Positions 25,351-32,894 of a stretch of DNA of 38,164 bases are shown here, in pieces. The notes under the pieces were generated by a model. The model made no database searches, was not told the origin of the DNA, and saw only the letters and a list, made by a program, of their open reading frames with translations. A program made the position numbers and the translations under genes. This DNA comes from an uncultured bacterium (lineage in GTDB: Bacteria; Hydrogenedentota; Hydrogenedentia; Hydrogenedentales; Hydrogenedentaceae), in NCBI GenBank assembly GCA_937124615.1, contig CAKZKR010000025.1, positions 1 through 38,164 of the forward strand, in the 5' to 3' direction. Every line of letters starts with the position of its first letter. The first letter of the stretch is position 1.

Positions 25351-26511
25351 ATGTTATATGTGATGTTGTTCCTTGTAGTTAATGAATCTGTATCCATTGT
25401 TGATGCAGAGGATTATCTATTTTTTCAACGGGAACGAATTGGGGAGGGAATATACGAGTCTGCATCTATTTTTGATGTAAATAATGATGGTATTCTGGAT
25501 ATTTATTCAGGTGAGTTTTGGTATGAAGGTCCTGACTTTAAACAGGCACACCGTGTATGTGTTATGCAACCGATGGATGACTACTATGATGATTTTTCAA
25601 ACTATCCCTTAGATGTAAATGGAGATGGGTATCAGGATGTAATAACAGGTGGATGGTGGGGAAAGACTTTGTGTTGGCGCGAAAATCCAAAAGGGAAGGA
25701 CGAACTCTGGGTAACACACGATATAGCAGAGGTAGGAAATATTGAACGACCAATTTTCTGTGATTTGGATAAGGATGGGATTGTCGAGATCATTCCTGTT
25801 ACAAAACCTGTGTACATCTTTAAATTAAAACTTTCTAATGAAGGTAAGTCATCGGGAGAATTTGTTAAATACGAAATAAAAACAGAAGGAGCAGGAGGAC
25901 ACGGTGCGGGTTATGGTGATATCGATGGTGATGGGAATATAGACCTTTTATTTTCAGGGGGATGGTTAAGGTCACCGACAGACCCCTTCGATGTAGAGAA
26001 TTGGAAATGGTTCCCTGAATGGAGTTTGGGCTCTGCAAGTGTTCCCATTTTAACTTATGATGTGAATAAAGACGGGAGAAATGATATTTTAGTGGGTTCT
26101 GCCCACGATTATGGTTTGTTCTGGTATGAGCAAAAAATTTCTGCAGACGGTAAAAGGACATGGGAAAAACATATCATTGATGAATACCGTTCACAGTATC
26201 ATGATATTCAATTACATGATATTGACAATGATGGTGCATTGGAATTACTTACAGGAAAACGCTATCGTGCCCATGCATTTCATGACCCCGGTTCCAAAGA
26301 CCCCTTGGGGGTATATTACTTCAAAATAGTTAACGGCGGGTTTCATCGCTATACAATAGATTACGGACCCGCGGGGAAAGCCAGTGGTGTTGGGATTTAT
26401 TTCTGGGTGGATGATATTGACAAAAACGGCTGGAAAGATATTGTTGCTCCCGGGAAAGAAGGAGTTTTTCTATTTCGTAATTTTGGACCTATGAAATCTG
26501 TAAAAAAATAA
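25351..26511 (+). CDS. Secreted FG-GAP/VCBS repeat beta-propeller protein
   Basis: After a short signal peptide (MLYVMLFLVVNESVSIVDA) come seven Ca2+-binding-type repeats of the form DxNxDGxxD: DVNNDGILD, DVNGDGYQD, DLDKDGIVE, DIDGDGNID, DVNKDGRND, DIDNDGALE and DIDKNGWKD. Spaced about 50-60 residues apart, they predict a seven-bladed propeller of 386 residues. Aromatic pairs (EFWYEGPDF, GGWWGKTLCW, GLFWYEQ) punctuate the blades. Such propellers bind ligands or glycans and are common in exported proteins of Planctomycetes-like bacteria. It starts 10 bases after the HEAT gene with AGGAGA and is almost certainly co-transcribed. Not an enzyme by any motif seen. Confidence 0.83.
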   Translation: MLYVMLFLVVNESVSIVDAEDYLFFQRERIGEGIYESASIFDVNNDGILDIYSGEFWYEGPDFKQAHRVCVMQPMDDYYDDFSNYPLDVNGDGYQDVITGGWWGKTLCWRENPKGKDELWVTHDIAEVGNIERPIFCDLDKDGIVEIIPVTKPVYIFKLKLSNEGKSSGEFVKYEIKTEGAGGHGAGYGDIDGDGNIDLLFSGGWLRSPTDPFDVENWKWFPEWSLGSASVPILTYDVNKDGRNDILVGSAHDYGLFWYEQKISADGKRTWEKHIIDEYRSQYHDIQLHDIDNDGALELLTGKRYRAHAFHDPGSKDPLGVYYFKIVNGGFHRYTIDYGPAGKASGVGIYFWVDDIDKNGWKDIVAPGKEGVFLFRNFGPMKSVKK

Positions 26512-26516
26512 TTCCA

Positions 26517-26927
26517 ATGATAAGCAAACTTAACGAATTCTCTTACAAACATAAGAGGCTTGTAAAATTTTTATTGGCCGTTATTGTTGCAATTCATTTG
26601 GGTTTACTGGAAGCTGCATGGACTACTCCGACAGCGCCGGGGGCCACAAAAGCAGGTCTGGGGAATTTTGCAATTGCGGTGATTATGCTTGTTGTGTGTT
26701 TCCCCTGGGTATGGTGGGCTTTTGGATTAAGTATGTTAGAGGAGTTTGTTCAAGTTTTAATTGGCAATGAAGGGAGGTGGGTTCCTAACTGGGATTGGTT
26801 ATTTCATCACTGGTCAGCAGGTTATTTTGGCATTAATCTATATCCTGTAATTACATTTCCATGCATCTCCTTCCTTATAGAATGTCTGTACTGGATTCTG
26901 ATTAAAAAATTAGAAAAAACTAAATGA
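26517..26927 (+). CDS. Small integral membrane protein of unknown function
   Basis: I do not recognise this 136-residue protein. Three hydrophobic segments are evident: about 16-36 (LVKFLLAVIVAIHLGLLEAAW), 50-72 (FAIAVIMLVVCFPWVWWAFG) and 105-127 (ISFLIECLYWILI). The Trp-rich loop between the second and third (WVPNWDWLFHHWSAGYFGI) is striking. The gene starts 5 bases after the FG-GAP stop with no clear ribosome binding site, so it is probably translated by coupling and belongs with the GH4/oxidoreductase/HEAT/FG-GAP row. It could be an accessory membrane anchor or transporter subunit; I have no evidence for either. Confidence 0.65.
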   Translation: MISKLNEFSYKHKRLVKFLLAVIVAIHLGLLEAAWTTPTAPGATKAGLGNFAIAVIMLVVCFPWVWWAFGLSMLEEFVQVLIGNEGRWVPNWDWLFHHWSAGYFGINLYPVITFPCISFLIECLYWILIKKLEKTK

Positions 26928-27135
26928 TTCATTACAAAAATGTTTGTTTTTTATTCTCTTTGATTACTAAAATGTAAATTGTTGGTAACAAATATTTGTT
27001 TTTCAGATTATTTTTTTATAAGTATGCCATGATTTTATATGTTTTTAGAGTATCTTTTCGGATTGGCATGGTTTTTGATAATGTTTGTTTAGGTTTTAAA
27101 TCTAAAATAAACAAAAAATAAAAGGAATTAGAAAA
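26928..27135 (+). promoter_or_regulatory. 208-base gap before the porin gene, with palindrome and doubtful promoter
   Basis: AT-rich gap. It contains a perfect 14-bp palindrome, AACAAATATTTGTT (26987-27000), which could be an operator or the weak end of the preceding unit. TTGGCATGGTTTTTGATA at 27063-27080 resembles a sigma54 -24/-12 site in spacing, but the -12 GC is GA. AAAGGAA lies ahead of the ATG at 27136. No RNA gene seen. Confidence 0.35.
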
Positions 27136-28695
27136 ATGTTGAAAAAAACCATCATCATGTTATTAATTTTTTCATTTATGTATGTTTTTACATACGCTGA
27201 ATTGGTTTCTGTTGAAGTCGGTGGAAAACTTGAAATCTATGGCTTGTACTATCGTGGTTTTGTTGAGACTTCAGAACAGAATAGAATACCTTCATGGGCA
27301 TTATTGGGAAGAAGTATAGGTCCGGATGGTACCTACTCTATATATAGGACGGGAAGTGGCTCGACAGGAAGTGCGTATGTTGAGCAACGAACACGGCTCC
27401 ATACCCGTGCTGTTATGACCGATAATATTACGGCTTTTATAGAGATAGATTCAATCGACATATGGGGAGAGGATTTCCGTTCACAGGATTATTTAACAGG
27501 AAAGGATGCAAGAGGAAATACTATTGATGATGTTGAATTGTTCCAAGCATATATACAATGCAAAGATATAGGGACAGAGGGCTTAACCCTGACTGTGGGT
27601 AGACAGGCGATTGACCTGGGTTCAGGTTGGCTTGTGGGTTCTGACCCGGGTCCCAATCCCTATGTCGGTTTAAGTTTTGATGCCATTCGATTGCAATATG
27701 AACAAAATGCTTACATGTTAGATTTGTTTTATGCCAAACTTCTCGAAAATATGGGCTCGTTCAATCACGATGATGTTGATTTTGGTGGAATTTACTTTAC
27801 ATGGAAGGAGATTGTTGAGGGAAATAGTCTTGACCTATATTATTTTTTGTTGAGGGACAATCAAAAAACTGAAGTTACTGATGGGGACATTTTATTGGAA
27901 ACCTTTGAAGATATTTTTAACCGTGATCAACCATCAACGACTTATATTCATACGATTGGAGCAAGGTTTTACGGAGCATATCAGCAATTAGATTATGAAT
28001 TAGAGTTTGCATATCAATGGGGAGAGAGTTCCGCATTTGGAAATTTATTTATCCCTGTTGGAGGAATTTATGGGGATAGTGATGCAGAATGGACATTGCC
28101 TGCTGGACACTTCGAGGTAGGTTATACTTTTGAAGGGATGAAATGGAATCCACGGCTTTATGTTGGAGGTTGTTACTATGGAGCAGAAGATAATCGTTCT
28201 CTATCTTTTATAGAATGGTTGACAGATTTGAATGGTGCTAAGGCAAGTCCCTCCTTTAATCGTTTGTTTACTGCGTACAGAGAGGATAGTTTTATTGACC
28301 TTTCAGGGATGACCAACTTCTGGCAATTGAATTCGGGAGTAACGGTTACACCGGTGGATAAGGTAGAAGTAGGTTTTGAAGTTTGTTATATGCAAGCCGT
28401 AGAAGCCTTTGATAGACCCTATTCTTTTTCCATAGGTAAATATGAATTTTATCCATTGAGTATATTTCCGTTTATTACGGAATCGACCCGTAAGGACCTT
28501 GGCTGGCAGACCTTGTTATCGTTTTCTTATCAGTATAGTGAAGATTTAAGTTTTTCAACAGGCTGGTCCCATTTTTTTGTCGGCGATGGACTGGTTAAAG
28601 GAGCCTTTTTAGATAACTATGCCACTTCTTTTGTGTCTACTCTTAATGACGATGATACCGATTTCTTCTATCTGTCCACGACGATAGAATTTTAA
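27136..28695 (+). CDS. Outer-membrane beta-barrel porin, alginate-export-like
   Basis: A 519-residue protein with a signal peptide (KKTIIMLLIFSFMYVFTYA), amphipathic beta-strand alternation throughout and a C-terminal Phe (YLSTTIEF), the recognition signal for outer-membrane insertion. The alginate_exp (AlgE-like) family pattern is seen around 130-200: DVELFQAYIQCKDIG, then LTVGRQAIDLGSGWLVGSD, and LSFDAIRLQYEQNAYMLDLFYAKL. These barrels let anionic sugars or other small molecules pass. Its exact substrate is unknown. It is the last plus-strand gene of the carbohydrate region, after a 208-base gap, so it may have its own promoter. Presence of such a barrel argues for a diderm envelope. Confidence 0.8.
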   Translation: MLKKTIIMLLIFSFMYVFTYAELVSVEVGGKLEIYGLYYRGFVETSEQNRIPSWALLGRSIGPDGTYSIYRTGSGSTGSAYVEQRTRLHTRAVMTDNITAFIEIDSIDIWGEDFRSQDYLTGKDARGNTIDDVELFQAYIQCKDIGTEGLTLTVGRQAIDLGSGWLVGSDPGPNPYVGLSFDAIRLQYEQNAYMLDLFYAKLLENMGSFNHDDVDFGGIYFTWKEIVEGNSLDLYYFLLRDNQKTEVTDGDILLETFEDIFNRDQPSTTYIHTIGARFYGAYQQLDYELEFAYQWGESSAFGNLFIPVGGIYGDSDAEWTLPAGHFEVGYTFEGMKWNPRLYVGGCYYGAEDNRSLSFIEWLTDLNGAKASPSFNRLFTAYREDSFIDLSGMTNFWQLNSGVTVTPVDKVEVGFEVCYMQAVEAFDRPYSFSIGKYEFYPLSIFPFITESTRKDLGWQTLLSFSYQYSEDLSFSTGWSHFFVGDGLVKGAFLDNYATSFVSTLNDDDTDFFYLSTTIEF

Positions 28696-28715
28696 ATTAT
28701 TTTTGAAAAATTGAA

Positions 28716-29321
28716 TTATTGAAACTTATTTATAATGACCACTTCTTCATAAGGGAGTTGTCCAGCACGAGGCCATGCAGGTTTTAATGCTTTTCCTACT
28801 GCAATCATCATGGATATAACATGGTCAGAAGGAAGATTGATTAATTTGCCCACAGCATCAAAATCAAAACCTACCATAGGGCAGGTGTCATATCCCATTG
28901 CTTTGGCACACAACATCAAAGTTTGTCCTGCTATCCCACACGAACGCATGGCTTCGTCTCTCTGGACAGATTCCCGTCCACGATAATATTGGTCAATTGC
29001 AGGAACAACAAAACTACGAATTTCTTCAGGGGCATTTCGCCAATATCGTTCCGGTTGTTTTTCCCATGACTTTACATCTGCACATAACACTACAAGTAAA
29101 GAGGCCTCCGTGACCTGTGATTGATTCCATGCAACCTCACGGATTTTATTCCGTAATTCGGGGTCTTGTACCAATACAAAACGCCAATTCTGAATATTAA
29201 AAGAGGTAGGAGATAATAGGACCATCGACATTAATTTTTTTATCTCTTCTTCCGTCATTTTATGATTAGGGTCAAAATGTTTTACGGCTCTTCTTTGTTC
29301 AACTGATTCAAAAACATCCAT
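28716..29321 (-). CDS. Nitroreductase-family protein (FMN-dependent)
   Basis: A 201-residue nitroreductase-fold protein. The FMN-binding N-terminus reads SVEQRRAVKHFDPNHKMT (6-23), with LLSPTSFNIQNWRFVLVQDP (34-53) and, in the C-terminal half, AGQTLMLCAKAMGYDTCPMVGFD. The order fits NfsB/YdfN-like enzymes that reduce nitro compounds or quinones with NAD(P)H. AAAGGAGC precedes the ATG. It is convergent with the porin gene (20 bases apart) and 73 bases after the glycosyltransferase at 29395-31086, so it may be the last member of that minus-strand unit or have its own promoter. Substrate is not predictable. Confidence 0.9.
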   Translation of the reverse strand: MDVFESVEQRRAVKHFDPNHKMTEEEIKKLMSMVLLSPTSFNIQNWRFVLVQDPELRNKIREVAWNQSQVTEASLLVVLCADVKSWEKQPERYWRNAPEEIRSFVVPAIDQYYRGRESVQRDEAMRSCGIAGQTLMLCAKAMGYDTCPMVGFDFDAVGKLINLPSDHVISMMIAVGKALKPAWPRAGQLPYEEVVIINKFQ

Positions 29322-29394
29322 AGTTTCGCTCCTTTATTGAGTAGTATTGTTACTCTTTATAGGTTTTTTTAACAAAGAAAAATATACTTTTATT

Positions 29395-31086
29395 CTATTT
29401 GTTTTGGGAATTTTGAAGGTAGTCGCAACATTTTTTTATTTTCTTTGTCATTAGTGAAGAACGCTCATATCCTCCACGGTAGATACTTAAAGTCTGTTTT
29501 GCTAAATCCAGAGGGTTGCTTCCTTCTAAATTATCCCTTTCAAATTTAGTTACAAGTGTTATGGGTTTGAGATAAGGATTCAGTTCTCCATATATTCGTA
29601 TTTGCTCATCGATTTCAGTTAATAACTTGACCTGTTCACGGGCTTTTATAATTTTATTATCTGAGATTGTGCTTTTCAGCTGTTCTGTAATATGAATTCC
29701 CTGTTTATATTTACCTGCCAATTCTTCAAAGGAATTTTTAAATTCCTTATTCCATGCAGTAAGTATTTTTGTTTCCGGTACAACAAAAAATTTGAAAAAT
29801 GTTTGGAGGTTTTCGTTTTCTGTCTGTTTGTTTGGATTTACATTAAGATGTTCCAGCCACATTAACCGATAAGCAAACCTCAAGAAATCTTTTTCATCAA
29901 TATGCCGTCGGATAATAGGATAAAACTGTAAACAACCATCTGGAGCAAATTCGGAGATGTGTACATTCACATTATCCATGTCCGGAGTAAGTTCATGCTG
30001 AACAAGTTGTTTCTTCTCACGCATGGAAAGAAGCCAATCAATGGCTTTCAACACTTGTTCGGGTTGTATCCTATCTAAAGGATGAATTTCCGAAGATTTT
30101 GATGATATATCCATTTTAAAAGAGCGTTCTCTCAGTTCAATAGCACAATTTCCTATCCCATAAGGACCTGTTTCCCGAAAATGTACATAGCCAACAGAGA
30201 CCAGCATTACAGGGCACTTTACCGCAGAAGCAAGATGCATGGTTCCCGTATCGTTTGTAACCAATAGATTAGAACGCTTCAATAATCCTGCTAACTGTGG
30301 AATTGTTGTTTTCCCAAATAAGGGTATCGCCAATCCAGGAACTTCCTTCTGGAATTTTTGGCCTAATTCTGCCTCCGAAGGAACTCCTACAAGAAATATT
30401 CTCGCATTGTATTTCTCATGCAATTTTTTTCCTAATTGTGAAAAATATTCTGCAGGCCAGCGTTTATTGGTTTCGCTTGCTCCTAATTGCATACATACTA
30501 CGAAATCTTCAGGCGTGATATGGTATTCTGCAAACAAATGATCAGTAAACTCTATTGCATCAGGGCTCACTTCGAAAAAGAGTTCTTTTACAGGTTCTTC
30601 TAATGGTTCGTAAAGTTTGAATATGTCACATAGATTTAAGTCGTTGTAATCTCGTGAAAGAACACTTGTAAAGAAATAAACAGTCCAGGGCCCTCTTAAT
30701 GTAAATTGCCAATCCTCCGATAAATGAGCTCCCACAACTTTAGGGATTTGTGCCAATTTGAGTAATAAGGCAGAAGAAGTACTATGTGTTATATTGTAGG
30801 CAATATCAAAGTTTCGTTCCCTCAAATCAAGAATTAATTTCTCTGCTTCTTTGTATGCATTAAGATAGCGTTCGGAATCTCGAGCCACCATGTCTGAAAA
30901 GATAGGGTCTTCATGATAAATGATATAATTATTAACATCTGGATTGGCTTTGATGACTTCCTCGCTCATCAGGCGTATCATAACTGTGATATGGGCATCA
31001 GGATATTTCAAACGAATTTGGTGAATCAGGGGGGTACTTTGAATCGTGTCTCCAATTCTTGCTGTTTGTAAAACAAGTATATTCAT
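29395..31086 (-). CDS. GT9-family (heptosyltransferase-like) glycosyltransferase with C-terminal extension
   Basis: Residues 1-345 form a GT-B fold of the ADP-heptose:LPS heptosyltransferase family (GT9). It starts ILVLQTARIGDTIQSTPLI (3-21), continues MQLGASETNKRWPAEYFSQL (199-218) and has the family motif LVTNDTGTMHLA (275-286). Residues about 350-563 are an extra domain of unknown fold, mostly helical with HISEFAPDGCLQFYPIIRR near its start. The gene follows the 594-residue glycosyltransferase by 2 bases with AAGGGAAAG as ribosome binding site. Ordinary GT9 enzymes build LPS core; the location behind fliW-csrA suggests that here it may modify flagellin, which is an inference. Confidence 0.85.
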   Translation of the reverse strand: MNILVLQTARIGDTIQSTPLIHQIRLKYPDAHITVMIRLMSEEVIKANPDVNNYIIYHEDPIFSDMVARDSERYLNAYKEAEKLILDLRERNFDIAYNITHSTSSALLLKLAQIPKVVGAHLSEDWQFTLRGPWTVYFFTSVLSRDYNDLNLCDIFKLYEPLEEPVKELFFEVSPDAIEFTDHLFAEYHITPEDFVVCMQLGASETNKRWPAEYFSQLGKKLHEKYNARIFLVGVPSEAELGQKFQKEVPGLAIPLFGKTTIPQLAGLLKRSNLLVTNDTGTMHLASAVKCPVMLVSVGYVHFRETGPYGIGNCAIELRERSFKMDISSKSSEIHPLDRIQPEQVLKAIDWLLSMREKKQLVQHELTPDMDNVNVHISEFAPDGCLQFYPIIRRHIDEKDFLRFAYRLMWLEHLNVNPNKQTENENLQTFFKFFVVPETKILTAWNKEFKNSFEELAGKYKQGIHITEQLKSTISDNKIIKAREQVKLLTEIDEQIRIYGELNPYLKPITLVTKFERDNLEGSNPLDLAKQTLSIYRGGYERSSLMTKKIKKCCDYLQNSQNK

Positions 31087-31088
31087 TC

Positions 31089-32873
31089 TTATCTTTCCCT
31101 TAATAAATGTTCCCCAAAAACTCGAACTTCGTTTAAATACCAGAAAACTTGGACAGGCAAAGGTGTATCGTCGTTCAATAAAGGTAAATGTTTATTAATT
31201 TCCTCCTGTAAAAATGGTGTATCGTGAGGTATGGTGGAAAGCCATTGTCCTAGAAGGGTATCTTTTCCATATCGTTCAATTATTTCTCCCACAGTTCTTT
31301 GTAGTCGCATCCCTTTCCTCATTATTTTTCCCCCGTAGTATTCTTTAATATAATCCAACATCTGATTGGCACGATGTTCGTAAGTATGTTCTCTAATAGC
31401 TCGTTCCCGGGCATTTTTTGCTATTTGTTTTCTCTCCCCATCATTCTTTAAGAAATAATCAATTTTGTCTCTTAATGTTTTTAAATCGGTATAAGTAGGA
31501 ATCTCGTTTTGAGTGTCAAACAAATTTTCTAACCCTTTACAAGGGTCGCAAAGTTGAAAACCCCCTGCAGAGGCTATTTCAAATACTCTTGGATTGATAG
31601 CATCTGCATCCGGGTCAACCCCCTCATTTATAACACTCGAATGGAGATTTAAATTAATTTTTGATCCCGCGACAATCTTCATATATTCCTCTGTATCAAA
31701 ACCTTTATTTCCTTCTACTACATGAGGAAGCAGTTCGGGTTCGTTCCAGTTTACACCCCAGATTTTTAAACTATAATCAGTAAGTCCTTTTAGCATTTTG
31801 ATACGGTTATAATAGCCGGCCCCAGCAAAAGAAAGGTCACATTTGTATCTTTTTTCTTCTTCAGAGGTCAAAGAAACAGGGGCATGAATTACTGGGTCAC
31901 ACCCTGTTAATACAGGAAAATGACATTTACAGCCAATGGCGTCTAATTTGTTGTCAAATTCTCCGGGTTGTATATGAAAAAAGAGATTGTAGAGAGGGGC
32001 TATCTCTCTCCAATAACTCAGGTGTCTCCAGTTTTCCACAAACCAGAATGCGGTTACAATTCCTCGTTCGTTTAATCGTGAGACAAATAAGTTTGTAATG
32101 GGTGCTTGAGCCATAACAATACATATCTCAGGTTGAAATTCCACTACTTGAGCCAGACACCATTCAGAAAGAAATCTGGTAAAAAAATCTTCCAGTGATT
32201 TGGACAGATTTACTGTTTTAAGAGACTTTCCAATAGATGTAAAAACATTCCATGCTATTTCATTATCTATGAGGAGGGTTTGATGTCCTAATTTTCGGAA
32301 AGCATTATTTATATAACGGGTAATCGGAAGAGAACCACCATACATAGGACCGACTATTGCAATGTTGAAATGTTGTCTGTCCAGGCAAGATTTTGATATT
32401 CGTTTAATCAGTGCTTCACAAAATTCTGAATGGATTCGACTTACTACAGGGTGGAAAAAAGGTTGGGGAACTTTATCCAGGTAATTCTTAAAGAAAGGAT
32501 CTTCAAAAAGAAGATCAAGATTATCCGGAATAGAAAGCATCATACTGTCGGGTAAAAAATTATTCTGGATTGCTGTGAAAGCAATGTCTTTGTCAGGTTC
32601 AATTATAATAATGTCATAATTTTTATTGATTAATTCTTGAATGTGATACCCTAATCCCAATCCTACCACGATAACAGGTCGTTTTTTATCCAATGCAGAC
32701 GAGTCAATAAGTTTTTTTGCTTCCTCTATAGGGTTATATTGACTGTGATATAGCAGCCCCTCAATCCGGATTGTCTTTAGCCCTTTTCGTTTTTCAATAA
32801 GTTCAATTCGTTCACTTTTAAAATTTTCTGGGATTTCTTTTCTCCATTCAGCAACAGATTTAAGAATGCTCAT
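31089..32873 (-). CDS. Two-part glycosyltransferase: Maf-like N-terminus plus CgeB-like GT
   Basis: Residues 1-165 contain KRPVIVVGLGLGYHIQEL (64-81) and IIIIEPDKDIAFTAI (88-102), a Rossmann segment like the N-terminal part of Maf (motility accessory factor) proteins, which glycosylate flagellin in several bacteria. From about 170 to 515 follows a CgeB-like GT-B glycosyltransferase, with NIAIVGPMYGGSLPITRYIN at its start and, in the donor half, INPRVFEIASAGGFQLCD (426-443) then RAIREHTYEHRANQML. The last 75 residues are an extra helical tail. Total 594 residues. It lies 21 bases after the 1104-residue gene and 2 bases before the GT9 gene. The Maf resemblance is seen by eye only; transfer to flagellin is inferred from it and from fliW-csrA upstream. 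Confidence 0.75.
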   Translation of the reverse strand: MSILKSVAEWRKEIPENFKSERIELIEKRKGLKTIRIEGLLYHSQYNPIEEAKKLIDSSALDKKRPVIVVGLGLGYHIQELINKNYDIIIIEPDKDIAFTAIQNNFLPDSMMLSIPDNLDLLFEDPFFKNYLDKVPQPFFHPVVSRIHSEFCEALIKRISKSCLDRQHFNIAIVGPMYGGSLPITRYINNAFRKLGHQTLLIDNEIAWNVFTSIGKSLKTVNLSKSLEDFFTRFLSEWCLAQVVEFQPEICIVMAQAPITNLFVSRLNERGIVTAFWFVENWRHLSYWREIAPLYNLFFHIQPGEFDNKLDAIGCKCHFPVLTGCDPVIHAPVSLTSEEEKRYKCDLSFAGAGYYNRIKMLKGLTDYSLKIWGVNWNEPELLPHVVEGNKGFDTEEYMKIVAGSKINLNLHSSVINEGVDPDADAINPRVFEIASAGGFQLCDPCKGLENLFDTQNEIPTYTDLKTLRDKIDYFLKNDGERKQIAKNARERAIREHTYEHRANQMLDYIKEYYGGKIMRKGMRLQRTVGEIIERYGKDTLLGQWLSTIPHDTPFLQEEINKHLPLLNDDTPLPVQVFWYLNEVRVFGEHLLRER

Positions 32874-32894
32874 ACGATTGCCTCTTAAAACAAA

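Noticed and set aside
27063-27080. Sigma54-like site TTGGCATGGTTTTTGATA before the porin gene
   Set aside because: The GG and the -12 element are at the right distance, but the nearly invariant GC is GA. Not enough to call a promoter.
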